62,056 bases of DNA from Rhodothermaceae bacterium (GTDB lineage Bacteria; Bacteroidota; Rhodothermia; Rhodothermales; Bin80). The stretch is from the NCBI GenBank assembly GCA_009841335.1, contig VXLY01000010.1:1-62056 (forward strand), in the 5' to 3' direction. The translations under genes were made by a program, and so were the position numbers. A model generated the notes under the pieces. That model worked only from the letters and a program-made list of their open reading frames with translations, ran no database searches and was not told the origin of the DNA. Below are positions 52,581-61,914 of this stretch, one piece after another (within the stretch, counting starts at the first letter, position 1; each line of letters begins with the position of its first letter).

Positions 52581-53261
52581 ATGACACGGAGCACATTCTT
52601 GATGCTATTTCTTTTCCTCACCGTAACACAAACTTCTGCGGAGGCACAACACCGTATTGTTTTCCTGGGCGATTCCATAACGGAAGCGGGGGCAAATCCA
52701 GGAGGTTATGTTTCGCTAGTTGCCGATTCGCTGCAAAAGATCAGTGCAGACATAGTAGTGCAAGGAGCGGGAATCAGCGGTAACAAGGTCCCTGACCTCC
52801 TTGGGCGACTGGATGCAGACGTGTTGGCACATGAGCCGACCCATGTGGTGATCTACATTGGCATAAATGATGTCTGGCATCATTTTGAGTTTGATCAGGT
52901 CACGGGCACCGATCCAGAGACGTTTGAGAATGGGTTGGGAGAGTTGATTGATCGTATTGAGCAAGCAGATGCTGTGCCATTGCTATGCACGCCTAGCGTG
53001 ATTGGAGAAGACACAGATAGTGATTCTGAGGTCAATATTCGTCTTCAGGAATACGCACAAATCAGCCGCAGCGTAGCAGAGGACAAGGGTACGCACCTCT
53101 GTGACCTGCGGGTAGCCTTTGAAGAATATCTGACTGCAAATAATCCCGATAGGGCATACGAGGGCATACTTACTTCCGACGGCGTTCATCTAAATGCAGA
53201 CGGGAATCGCTTTGTAGCCAATTTTATGGTGCAGCAATTAAAGTCAGTGCTGGAGCCTTAG
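52581..53261 (+). CDS. Secreted SGNH/GDSL-type hydrolase
   Basis: A 226-residue esterase-type hydrolase. The signal peptide ends near SAEA (residue 22). Block I is FLGDSITEAG with nucleophile S32. G46/N-type oxyanion residues lie in GISGNK and YIGINDVW, and block V is SDGVHLN with D200 and H203. The ATG 52581 has GAGG 6 bases upstream; the frame opens 4 codons earlier at a TTG. The family removes acyl or acetyl groups from lipids or carbohydrates; next to a sialidase, glycan deacetylation is plausible (inference). It converges with larA, the two stop codons overlapping by 4 bases. Confidence 0.86.
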   Translation: MTRSTFLMLFLFLTVTQTSAEAQHRIVFLGDSITEAGANPGGYVSLVADSLQKISADIVVQGAGISGNKVPDLLGRLDADVLAHEPTHVVIYIGINDVWHHFEFDQVTGTDPETFENGLGELIDRIEQADAVPLLCTPSVIGEDTDSDSEVNIRLQEYAQISRSVAEDKGTHLCDLRVAFEEYLTANNPDRAYEGILTSDGVHLNADGNRFVANFMVQQLKSVLEP

Positions 53262-54538
53262 GCCACATACGGAATCGTAAGAGGTCCCTCAGGTACTATG
53301 GCTACAGGGGCAGCAGGGTTCCCCAGACACGCAAGCTCGGCATCAATCGCGCTCCGCACATCCACAACGGGAGTCAAGTGTGCGCGCTGAACGAGTGCAG
53401 GATCCAGCTCGCTGAACAAACCGACACGGCATGTCCGGACAATTTGAAGCAGTTTCTGTGTCTGCCACTGGTCAGGTTCACTAAAATCAGGGCTGCTGAT
53501 TGCCCGCCATGCTTCGTCCGGGCTTTCCCACCGAAGGACCTGATTCTTAAAGGCGCCATGCTCAGGGAAGCCGTCATTGCACCGGGCTGCGGTAATAATT
53601 AGACCGCCCGGTGCGGTAATTGAATGCGCAGCGGACATCCCTTTGACAGTCTGGTACAGATTGAGGTCCAGCGGATATCCACTGTTCGTAGTAACCACGA
53701 TCAGGAAGGGCTCTTCGACGCGGACCATAGCTGTATTTCTGGAAAACTCACATCCCGCCTTGTGAGCAGCATCTACATCACCACAGAAGTATCCCGTGAT
53801 CTGCCGATCAGTGTTGAGGGTTACGTTTACCAGAAAGTCTACAGGGAGCAGTTTGCCCGCTGCGCGCACATGGTTTTGTGTGGGATTCCCCTCAATCAGA
53901 CCCCATGTGCTCTTTGGATGAGCGATATTGGTGAATCCATGGTAGGTCTGGATGGCGTCCAGATTGGCTATTCCCGGGAAGACTGCTTTGTATCCGCCGC
54001 TGAACCCCGCCATAAAATGAGGTTCAATGAATCCCATCAGGATTCGACGATCTGCCTGTACATAGTCTGCACAATAGGCAACCTCATAGTCGTAGGGGCT
54101 TCGGCCTGCCGGCAGCAGCGAAGTGGTATCCCGCGCATCGTGATTAACTATGCGATAATTGGCTAGGATTTCCGGGCCAACCATTTGAAGCAGCTCAGCG
54201 TGTGTATTGCCGCGATGTGTGCCTGTACCAACGATTATGGTGACATCACCCGGATCAAGACCACGCACCTCCTCGAATAGCCAGGGCAAGAGGCGATCAC
54301 TAGGAAGCGCCCGTGTAATGTCCGGAATGGCAATGGCAAGCGTTTCTCCAGGAGCAATTAGCTCGCGAAGTGGGGCCGTCTCATAGGGGCGTCGAACGGA
54401 CTCAAGGAATCCGGCATGCTCGTCTTGCAGGCCCTCGAGATATCGCGGGCGGAGTACTGCGGCGTTGAGCCCAGTCAGGTCCAGCGGTAATCCCTCCGAG
54501 CCGTAGTCTAAACGCACTACGTTAGCATTCTCGTTCAT
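53258..54538 (-). CDS. larA: Nickel-dependent lactate racemase-type enzyme
   Basis: A 426-residue LarA family protein. The residues that hold the nickel-pincer cofactor and act in catalysis occur at the same numbers as in Lactiplantibacillus LarA: H108 (GTGTHRG), H174 (IEPHFMAG), K184 (GGYKAVFPG) and H200 (QTYHG). The enzyme inverts the configuration of lactate or another 2-hydroxy acid. The genes that build the cofactor (larB, larC, larE) are not in the window. The family includes enzymes for other 2-hydroxy acids, so the substrate is open. It is transcribed toward the SGNH hydrolase gene. Confidence 0.88.
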   Translation of the reverse strand: MNENANVVRLDYGSEGLPLDLTGLNAAVLRPRYLEGLQDEHAGFLESVRRPYETAPLRELIAPGETLAIAIPDITRALPSDRLLPWLFEEVRGLDPGDVTIIVGTGTHRGNTHAELLQMVGPEILANYRIVNHDARDTTSLLPAGRSPYDYEVAYCADYVQADRRILMGFIEPHFMAGFSGGYKAVFPGIANLDAIQTYHGFTNIAHPKSTWGLIEGNPTQNHVRAAGKLLPVDFLVNVTLNTDRQITGYFCGDVDAAHKAGCEFSRNTAMVRVEEPFLIVVTTNSGYPLDLNLYQTVKGMSAAHSITAPGGLIITAARCNDGFPEHGAFKNQVLRWESPDEAWRAISSPDFSEPDQWQTQKLLQIVRTCRVGLFSELDPALVQRAHLTPVVDVRSAIDAELACLGNPAAPVAIVPEGPLTIPYVA

Positions 54539-54930
54539 TGTAGCCGAAGTCTCACATGCAGAATTGATCCTTTTACACCAATCAAGGTACGCGGTCGCAT
54601 GTAGAATCGACCAAGCAATGATTGCTCAAACGATTTACATCGGTTGAAGGCACCAAAAACTGTGTTTGATGTACCAGACAGTGGGTATTCTTGCGAGATA
54701 TGTACGAGATGCCCGGTTTATTTTTCGCACGGAGAAACATTCTATTGCCGAAAGATAAACGGACAGAACGCTAATTGTATCTGATTCGCACGATAAAGGC
54801 TTCGGTTGCCCATTTTCATAGCTTACATTTCTCTTATTCGTTTGATGCATAGGATTGCGAGTGCGTACAACTGTCGGATATCTCTATGCGCTGTTCTCCA
54901 AGGCTCAAATCCACAACGAAGGTCAAAACA
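54539..54930. other. Divergent intergenic region
   Basis: About 390 bases between larA and the DUF2335 gene. It should contain both promoters; no operator or structured RNA was recognised. Confidence 0.4.
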
Positions 54931-55293
54931 ATGAGTGACTCTTTCAATCCGGTCAATGGCAAACCAGAAGGTTCTTCTCCGACGAGACAACGGCATGCAC
55001 AGGACTCGGATTACACTATGCAACTTCCTCCCGCTGAAGAACTCGCGAAATATGAAGAAATATCTCCCGGTATATCCGATCGGATCCTGGCCGTGATAGA
55101 GCAAGAGAGGGAGCTGGATGGCCTCAATATTTCTCTGCAGCGTAGACGCGCTATTATGACCACGGCGGTCTCGCTTGCCTTCGTCGCAGTTGCGGGCGTT
55201 GGGATCTGGCTTGAAGTATTTTGGCCTGTAGTATTGGTTCTTGGTCTTGGTGGGATTGTGCCATTTATCCTACGTGAGATTTCCAGACGATAG
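54931..55293 (+). CDS. DUF2335 small membrane protein
   Basis: A 120-residue protein from ATG 54931 (GAAGGT lies upstream). The N-terminal half has the DUF2335 signature LPPAEELAKYEEISPGISDR followed by ILAVIEQE. The C-terminal half has two membrane helices (TAVSLAFVAVAGVGIW and VFWPVVLVLGLGGIVPF) and ends in a basic tail. DUF2335 proteins are predicted inner-membrane proteins of unknown function. The frame opens at 54886, but the start at 54931 fits the family. It stands alone. Confidence 0.75.
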   Translation: MSDSFNPVNGKPEGSSPTRQRHAQDSDYTMQLPPAEELAKYEEISPGISDRILAVIEQERELDGLNISLQRRRAIMTTAVSLAFVAVAGVGIWLEVFWPVVLVLGLGGIVPFILREISRR

Positions 55294-55329
55294 CAATACC
55301 GGGGTAACAAGGTCAGAGTATCCAGGAGA

Positions 55330-55458
55330 TCATATAGATGGGTTTGGGCCGTTGTGCGGAGTACACAGGGATAGCTCCAAAAAGCGCTGGTCATTGGTTA
55401 CGAGAACTGAATCACATGGGTTAGTAGCAATTATCTGCTCTGCACCGAGACAGCGCCC
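55330..55458 (-). pseudogene. Possible C-terminal relic of a PIN-like toxin
   Basis: On the minus strand just past the SRPBCC stop, a different frame reads AEQIIATNPCDSVLVTNDQR, then FLELSL, and stops at 55330-55332. The VLVTNDQRFLEL piece resembles the last acidic motif of PIN or DUF5615-type nuclease toxins. No N-terminal part or antitoxin was seen. This is a weak identification. Confidence 0.3.
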
Positions 55459-55995
55459 CTACTCGAATTCCTGAATGTTTACGGATGGCGAGGCTTCAAT
55501 CAGATCCGCAAGATTATCTAGGGCCGCCATCTCGTCACGCTGCATCAGGGGGCGGATAACGGGCAACAGAGCGCGGTTAATGAATGACGATCCACGCATG
55601 ACGATGGTCTGTTGGATGCGTGAACCTTCCCCTAAAGTCTCAAACGTTACAGAACGGTAACCGGAATAGGTCGAAGTTTCGATATCTGCGTGGTATTCTT
55701 GTAGAGGGATGACGGAGGTAACTGTTTCCAATCGGGCGCTTCCATCTGTAAACTCCAGGCGGAAGGAGGCGCCCAATGACATGGGTTGACCATGGAGGGC
55801 TTCGACATTTTCCAGGTTCCTCTGCCAAAGATTTTGTCGATCTATGTCAATAAAGGTCACCCAGGATTCGGCAACCGGAGACTTGACACGTGCCGTGGCC
55901 GTATAGCTGACTTCCTTTACGAACAAGCCCATGATCACAAGCGCAAGCAAGGCCGCCGAAAGCAGTACAGAAGCCGTACGGAGCGTTTGTTTCAT
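55459..55995 (-). CDS. Membrane-anchored SRPBCC (polyketide cyclase-like) protein
   Basis: A 178-residue protein. One N-terminal hydrophobic helix (11-29) serves as anchor or signal, followed by a START/SRPBCC fold starting SYTATARVKSPVAESWVTF, with the typical pattern of long strands and a C-terminal helix (ALDNLADLIEAS). Such proteins bind hydrophobic ligands or act as cyclases and dehydratases; the ligand is unknown. It is divergent from the radical SAM gene (start codons 74 bases apart). No partner gene was seen. Confidence 0.75.
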   Translation of the reverse strand: MKQTLRTASVLLSAALLALVIMGLFVKEVSYTATARVKSPVAESWVTFIDIDRQNLWQRNLENVEALHGQPMSLGASFRLEFTDGSARLETVTSVIPLQEYHADIETSTYSGYRSVTFETLGEGSRIQQTIVMRGSSFINRALLPVIRPLMQRDEMAALDNLADLIEASPSVNIQEFE

Positions 55996-56069
55996 AGTGC
56001 GTGAGAAGAAGTTGACCAGCGTGTCGAGTTCAGCACAAGATTATACGCCATAGGTCCTACCTTTGTGTT

Positions 56070-57164
56070 ATGATACAAAAACAAACCTCCATGCCGGCTC
56101 CGCGAGGGCGGGCCACAGCAACAAACCCCGCTACTCGATTTGACCCAATCAGCGTGGAGTTAGATCCAAATGCTTTAGAGCCTGATGAGCAGCGACAGAC
56201 CAGCACCCAGTTCTTTGAGGATGCCTCCAGGTCGATTCTTGTCAGGAATGATTCTCCAGACGTTGGCTTTACCTGGGGCGTCAATCCATACCGCGGCTGC
56301 GAGCACGGTTGTATATACTGTTATGCGCGACCAAGTCACGAATACTTGGGCTGGAGTGCAGGTCTGGATTTCGAAACAAAGATCCTGGTCAAACGCAAGG
56401 CCCCTGAGCTTTTGAGCAGGGAACTAAGAAAAAAGTCATGGAAACCAGACGTCATTTCATTGTCCGGCAATACAGATCCATATCAACCCGCGGAACGCCG
56501 ATTCAAACTGACACGTGGCTGTTTGCAGACGCTCCGGGACCACCGCAATCCTGTGGGCATCATTACTAAGAATCATCTCGTTACACGGGATTTGGATATC
56601 CTGGCTCCGATGGCCAAACTTGGCCTGGCACACGTGTTTATTTCAATAACAACGCTTCGCAACAAAATAGCCAGTGCGATGGAACCGCGCACCAGTATCC
56701 CGTCACGTCGTCTGGACGCCATAGAAAAGCTAACCAAGGCGGGGATACCTGTGGGGGTAATGATAGCTCCAATAGTTCCGGGTTTGACGGATGAGGAGCT
56801 TCCTGCGATTGCGCAGGCCGCTGCCGAACGTGGTGCTGTTCGGGCTGGATACATAATGCTTCGGCTTCCCGGGCCGGTGGCCCCGCTCTTTCAGGATTGG
56901 CTGGATCGTGAGATACCTGAACGTAAGGATAGAATATTGAGTCGGGTCAGAGAGATGCGCTCGGGCAGACTGAACGATCCTCGCTTTCGTTATCGGATGA
57001 AGGGGGAGGGCATATGGGCGCAAACCCTGGCCAGGCTCTTTGAGGTGACCTGCAAGCGATACAACCTCAATCAGCCAATGCCACCACTTCGGACGGACCA
57101 GTTTATCCGAAATCCAAGTAACCAACTCAGCCTCTTTGATCAGGAACCCCAAGATTCGGCATAA
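56070..57164 (+). CDS. PA0069-family radical SAM protein
   Basis: A 364-residue radical SAM enzyme with the iron-sulfur motif C77-x3-C81-x2-C84 (GCEHGCIYCYAR) in a context typical of the PA0069/SplB-like family (GVNPYRGCEHG). Further boxes are SLSGNTDPYQPAERR, GIITKNHLVTRDLDIL and PRTSIPSRRLDAIEKL. The family's substrate is not established; distant relatives repair DNA lesions (spore photoproduct lyase). It is followed after 7 bases by an Lhr-type helicase involved in nucleic acid repair, which favours a DNA-repair link (inference). The product is probably cytoplasmic, and no signal peptide is present. Confidence 0.87.
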   Translation: MIQKQTSMPAPRGRATATNPATRFDPISVELDPNALEPDEQRQTSTQFFEDASRSILVRNDSPDVGFTWGVNPYRGCEHGCIYCYARPSHEYLGWSAGLDFETKILVKRKAPELLSRELRKKSWKPDVISLSGNTDPYQPAERRFKLTRGCLQTLRDHRNPVGIITKNHLVTRDLDILAPMAKLGLAHVFISITTLRNKIASAMEPRTSIPSRRLDAIEKLTKAGIPVGVMIAPIVPGLTDEELPAIAQAAAERGAVRAGYIMLRLPGPVAPLFQDWLDREIPERKDRILSRVREMRSGRLNDPRFRYRMKGEGIWAQTLARLFEVTCKRYNLNQPMPPLRTDQFIRNPSNQLSLFDQEPQDSA

Positions 57165-57171
57165 CAGGATT

Positions 57172-60100
57172 ATGGAAGCGTTTCATCCTATTGTGGCTTC
57201 CTGGTTCGGAGATGCATTCGAATCCCCAACCGAAGTGCAGGAGCAGGCATGGCCTTGCATCCAGCGTGGAGAGAATACGCTGATCGCTGCTCCAACAGGT
57301 GCAGGGAAAACTTTGGCAGCATTCTTGGTTGCGATTGACCGACTCCTGCAGAAAAGTCTTGAGGGTTCGCTGGCCAATGAGACCACGGTCGTATATGTTT
57401 CGCCACTGAAAGCGCTCAGCACGGATGTAAACGTAAACTTGTCTGTTCCACTTGAGGGTATGCAAGAACGGATTCGTGCACGCGGGTACTCAATGTCCCC
57501 CATCAGAACCGCCGTACGTACGGGAGATACCAGTGCGTCCAGGCGGGCGGCAATGCTTAGAAAGCCGCCACATATTCTGGTGACAACTCCTGAGTCCCTC
57601 TATCTCCTGGTCACAGCGAAGCGTAGCCGGGAAATGCTCCAGACCGTACAGACGATCATTGTTGACGAGATTCATGCCGTTCTTCCATCGCGCAGAGGGG
57701 CACATCTGGCATTGACACTGGAACGTCTGGCGCATGTATCCGGACATTCGATCCAGCGTATTGGGCTTTCGGCTACTCAAAGACCAGTCAACATCGTAGC
57801 TTCCTACTTGACTGGATGTGGGGGGAACTGTACGATTGTGGACCTTGGGCACAACCGCAAGATGGAGCTTGCGCTGGAACTTTCCCAATCGCCCCTAGAG
57901 GCAATAATGGCCCACGAAGTCTGGGCAGAAATCTATGATCGCCTCGCGGAGCTTGCAACTGACCATCGTACGACGCTAGTGTTCACCAGCACGCGGCATC
58001 TGGCCGAACGCATTGCGCGTCATTTGGGCGAGCGTCTAGGGAACGACAACGTATCAGCACATCACGGCAGTCTGGCACACGCACGCAGGCGTGACGCTGA
58101 AGACAGGCTTAAGCGGGGAGACCTCCGTGTACTTGTAGCCACAGCTTCTCTGGAATTGGGCATTGATATTGGATCCGTTGACCTGGTTTGTCAGATCGGA
58201 TCCCCAAGATCCATTTCGACGTTATTGCAGCGCGTCGGCAGAGCGGGGCATTACATTGGAGGCACGGCCAAGGGGCGACTGTTTCCGACCACACGTGATG
58301 ATTTACTTGAATGTGTAGCCTTGCTTGCTGCCGTTCAAGATGGGATGCTGGAGCGCGTGAAGCCCCAGGAAAACCCGATAGATGTACTGGCGCAGCAGAT
58401 TGTAGCAGAGGCATCAGCGGAAGATTGGCAAGCAGACGCATTGTATGAACTATTCAAGCGTGCCTGGCCGTATCGTAATCTCGGCCGGAAGGTTTTTGAT
58501 ACGACGGTGGCAATGACCGCACAGGGGTTTGACACTGCTCGCGGTCGACGCAAGGGGCTTCTGTACCATGATGCCATAAACGGACGCATCAGTGGCAGAC
58601 CGGCTGCGCGTTTGGTTGCGCTCACATCCGGGGGTGCAATCCCCGACTCAGCAGAGTACAGAGTAGTTATGGAGCCAACCGGAACGCCGGTTGGGAAGGT
58701 TCATGAAGATTTTGCAGTTGAAAGTTTTGCAGGAGATATTTTTCAGTTGGGTAGCAATTCGTGGCGCTTTCTAAAAGTGGATTCGGGTGTTGTGCGAGTA
58801 GAGGACGCCCACGGTGAACCTCCTACATTCCCGTTTTGGTTAGGGGAGTCCAATGCGCGTAGCGACGAGCTTTCCAGAGCACTCTCAAAGCTCCGGGCGA
58901 CGATCAACCCACATCTGGACAGTCGCACAAACGCAGCGAACTGGCTAGAGAATAATAAAGGGCTCCCCAGTCCGGCTGCTGCGCAGATTGCCGAGTACCT
59001 AGTTGCCGCCAAGGAGTCTCTCGATGCAATTCCGTTGCAGGAAGAGTTGGTTGCCGAGCGTTTTTTCGACGATTCCGGTGGGACCCAATTAGTGATTCAC
59101 ACCCCTTATGGGATGCGTGTTAATCGCGCTTGGGGTTTGGCACTACGCAAACGTCTCTGCCAGATATATAACTATGAATTGCAGGCGGCAGCCACCGAGA
59201 ACAGTATCCTTCTTTCATTCGGACCACAGCACTCTTTTCCCACAGAGGATGTATTCAAGCTCCTCGAGTCAAGGACGGTGAAGGATATTCTAGTGCAGGC
59301 GGTTCTGGATGCCCCAATGTTTCAGATGCGCTGGCGCTGGGCAATGAATATTGCGTTGGCGGTGCCGCGGGCACGTGGAGGAAAGAAGGTGGCGCCGCAG
59401 TTGCAGCGAATGCAGGCCGAAGATATCCTGCTTTCGATATTTCCAGATGCCGGGGCACATTTGGAGAATGTTTCCGGTGAGCGTACGCCGCCTAGGCATC
59501 CGCTGATAGACCAAGTGCTTGAAGACTGCCTGCAGGAGGCAATGGACTGTAAACACCTCCAAAGATTGTTAGAGCAGATTCAGTCAGGAGCCATTCAAGT
59601 TCATGCGGTGAATACACCAGAACCTTCTCCCTTGGCGCAGGAAGTGTTGGCAGCAAGCCCGTATGCCTTTCTTGACGATGCGCCACTGCAAGAGCGACGC
59701 GCTCAGGCGGTGTACCATCGTCGAGCTTTTGAACCTTCCCAAAATACGGATATAGGTTATCTGGATGAGGGGATTCTGCAGGAAGTACTGGAGGAGGCGC
59801 AGCCACGGGTAAGAAGCGCTGATGAATTGCATGATCTTCTACTGACCGCCGGTTGCCTTAAAGCTAGGCAGGACAGCCCGTACACGGACTGGTTCGAGGA
59901 ACTTATCGGAGATGGTCGGGTCGCCCTCCTGCGCCTTGCAGAAGGACAGGAGGTGTGGGTTGCAACGGAAAGATTATATGAAGCCTTGGTGCTCTGGAAA
60001 AAGGCGGTTGTAATCCCATCGGTGAAAGCATTGGACACAGACGCGGACGCGTCCGAAGCCGTGCAGAATTTTGTGCTTGGGCTTATGGAAGTGCATGCAC

Positions 60101-61368
60101 CGATGACGGCTGAAGAAGTCGCATCACATCTGTATATAACACTTGCTGATGCTGAACCTGCCCTCATAGCACTGGAGGGCCGCGGAGCATTGCTTAGAGG
60201 CAGTTTTACTCAATGCACCAGCGGATCCAAACAGTGGTGCCATCGCGGGATCCTCGCAAGAGTCTACAGAAAAACCGTAAATCATCTTCGGGCTGAAATC
60301 AGTCCGGTTACACAGGCGGACTATTTACGGTTCTTATTCGCCTGGCAAAAAGCAGCCCCTGCTTATCAGGTTGCCGGACAGGATGGATTGCTGGCTGTTT
60401 TAAAGCAGTTAAGCGGATTTGCGTTGCAAGCTGCCGCCTGGGAGTCAGATGTTCTACCGGTCCGTGTCAAGGATTACAGTCCAGCAATGCTGGATTTACT
60501 GTGCATGACCGGACAGGTGCAGTGGTTTCGGGCAGTGGGCAGCAAGTCTGCACCGATGCGCTCAACCTCCATTATCCTTTGTATTCGGGAGCATTGCGAC
60601 CTGTTCAGCAATGGAGGCCACCAGGAAGGGTTATCTGCGGTTGCCGAGGAAGTTCTCGAAGTGCTTACAACGAGAGGGGCCTCGTTCCTGCATGAACTGG
60701 AGAATTCCTGCAATCTCCTGCCCACACAGATTGAGTCGGGCCTGCAGGAGCTGGTCTCGCTAGGGATCGTGACCAGCGACGGGTTTGCGGGTTTGCGATT
60801 CCTGCTGACTCCCGTAGATAAGCGACGAAAGCATCGTGGGACGGAGGCACATTTGAATGCGATCGGCCGATGGAGTACTCTTACACGAGGACAGGTGCAC
60901 GACGATGAGGCAAACATAAAATTGGCGAAGCTCTTGTTGTCACGTTACGGAGTTATTTGTCGTCGGGTGCTGGTACGGGAGCCCAATTTGCCACCATGGC
61001 GTGACCTTGTGCGCATTTATTGGGATATGGAGCTTCGCGGAGAAGTTCGAGGAGGGCGTTTTATTGCAGGGGTTCCCGGTGAGCAGTTTGGATTACCTGA
61101 GGCGGTGGGGTTGTTACGGCGTATCAGGCGGGACAAAACGCTCTGTGCTGAACCAGTGGGGCTTAGCGCTGCCGATCCTTTGAATCTGGCAGGTATTGTT
61201 GGAGCGGGTGCTAGACTACCAGCACTCGCATCAAACCGGATGGTCTACCAGTCAGGTGAAGTTGTGGCGAAACTGTCTGGAAGGGACGAAAAGGGTGAAT
61301 CAGTAGCTCCTGGCCTTCGGAAGATGTTACGCACGCAGCAAGTTCATTTCAGGACGCGGCCTCAGTAG
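57172..61368 (+). CDS. lhr: Lhr-type DEAD/DEAH helicase
   Basis: A 1398-residue superfamily 2 helicase of the large-helicase-related group. Motif I is APTGAGKT (40-47), motif Ia VYVSPLKALS, motif II VDEIHAV (D165, E166, I167, H168), motif III LSATQRP, motif V LRVLVATASLELGID and motif VI QRVGRAG. A long C-terminal part with winged-helix and Lhr-core domains (from about 400) includes the Lhr-CTD extension, giving near E. coli Lhr size (about 1538). Lhr unwinds DNA and RNA-DNA hybrids during repair. The chosen ATG 57172 lies 7 bases after the radical SAM stop with AGGA upstream; the frame opens at 57136 inside that gene. The 3' end overlaps the converging DUF1801 gene by 20 bases. Confidence 0.92.
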   Translation: MEAFHPIVASWFGDAFESPTEVQEQAWPCIQRGENTLIAAPTGAGKTLAAFLVAIDRLLQKSLEGSLANETTVVYVSPLKALSTDVNVNLSVPLEGMQERIRARGYSMSPIRTAVRTGDTSASRRAAMLRKPPHILVTTPESLYLLVTAKRSREMLQTVQTIIVDEIHAVLPSRRGAHLALTLERLAHVSGHSIQRIGLSATQRPVNIVASYLTGCGGNCTIVDLGHNRKMELALELSQSPLEAIMAHEVWAEIYDRLAELATDHRTTLVFTSTRHLAERIARHLGERLGNDNVSAHHGSLAHARRRDAEDRLKRGDLRVLVATASLELGIDIGSVDLVCQIGSPRSISTLLQRVGRAGHYIGGTAKGRLFPTTRDDLLECVALLAAVQDGMLERVKPQENPIDVLAQQIVAEASAEDWQADALYELFKRAWPYRNLGRKVFDTTVAMTAQGFDTARGRRKGLLYHDAINGRISGRPAARLVALTSGGAIPDSAEYRVVMEPTGTPVGKVHEDFAVESFAGDIFQLGSNSWRFLKVDSGVVRVEDAHGEPPTFPFWLGESNARSDELSRALSKLRATINPHLDSRTNAANWLENNKGLPSPAAAQIAEYLVAAKESLDAIPLQEELVAERFFDDSGGTQLVIHTPYGMRVNRAWGLALRKRLCQIYNYELQAAATENSILLSFGPQHSFPTEDVFKLLESRTVKDILVQAVLDAPMFQMRWRWAMNIALAVPRARGGKKVAPQLQRMQAEDILLSIFPDAGAHLENVSGERTPPRHPLIDQVLEDCLQEAMDCKHLQRLLEQIQSGAIQVHAVNTPEPSPLAQEVLAASPYAFLDDAPLQERRAQAVYHRRAFEPSQNTDIGYLDEGILQEVLEEAQPRVRSADELHDLLLTAGCLKARQDSPYTDWFEELIGDGRVALLRLAEGQEVWVATERLYEALVLWKKAVVIPSVKALDTDADASEAVQNFVLGLMEVHAPMTAEEVASHLYITLADAEPALIALEGRGALLRGSFTQCTSGSKQWCHRGILARVYRKTVNHLRAEISPVTQADYLRFLFAWQKAAPAYQVAGQDGLLAVLKQLSGFALQAAAWESDVLPVRVKDYSPAMLDLLCMTGQVQWFRAVGSKSAPMRSTSIILCIREHCDLFSNGGHQEGLSAVAEEVLEVLTTRGASFLHELENSCNLLPTQIESGLQELVSLGIVTSDGFAGLRFLLTPVDKRRKHRGTEAHLNAIGRWSTLTRGQVHDDEANIKLAKLLLSRYGVICRRVLVREPNLPPWRDLVRIYWDMELRGEVRGGRFIAGVPGEQFGLPEAVGLLRRIRRDKTLCAEPVGLSAADPLNLAGIVGAGARLPALASNRMVYQSGEVVAKLSGRDEKGESVAPGLRKMLRTQQVHFRTRPQ

Positions 61369-61780
61369 CACATAGGCCAGTTGCCACTGAGCATGCTTTC
61401 TGAATCATTTTTTCCAGAACTTCCAAGTTCACATCATCCAATCTTTTGATGTAAAGGCAACTCTTGCCGCGTGTATGTCTGCCGAGTTTTGTCAAAGCTT
61501 CTTTGTGGTGATCTAATCCACCGGCCAAGTACAGGCTGAAGGCCTTTTTTCGGGGTGAGAACCCCACCTTGAACCATTCACCGGTGCGCCCCGACGCATA
61601 ACGGTAGTGGAATTGACCAAACCCAATGATGGTGGGCCCCCACATCGTCGGTGAATCACCCGTGGCTTCCCCCATCATGCGAAGGAGAATAGTGCTGTCA
61701 GCCTGCTGTTCTGGGCGCCCCAATTCGTCCAGAAATTTCTGTACGTCTACTTCTGTTGGTCGGGTTTTTGGACTGGACAT
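61349..61780 (-). CDS. DUF1801 domain protein
   Basis: A 143-residue protein of the DUF1801 (YdhG/YjhX-like) family. It has the typical GDSPTMWGPTIIGFGQFHYRY block (about 41-61), the segment GEWFKVGFSPRKKAFSLYL and the C-terminal KSCLYIKRLDDVNLEVLEKM. These are small cytoplasmic proteins of unknown function, sometimes linked to iron-frataxin-like folds. It converges on the Lhr gene with a 20-base overlap at the 3' ends. No partner gene was identified. Confidence 0.85.
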   Translation of the reverse strand: MSSPKTRPTEVDVQKFLDELGRPEQQADSTILLRMMGEATGDSPTMWGPTIIGFGQFHYRYASGRTGEWFKVGFSPRKKAFSLYLAGGLDHHKEALTKLGRHTRGKSCLYIKRLDDVNLEVLEKMIQKACSVATGLCATEAAS

Positions 61781-61914
61781 TGTCAGTGAAATCGTGTCTC
61801 GAATAAGTTAAATATGCTGGGGTTCAATATAAGTTTGAACCCAAGTTAGTTGGACTAGTACTTCGATGCGCGAATCAAGTGCGAGGGCTCGAACTGCGTC
61901 AAAACATACTAGAT

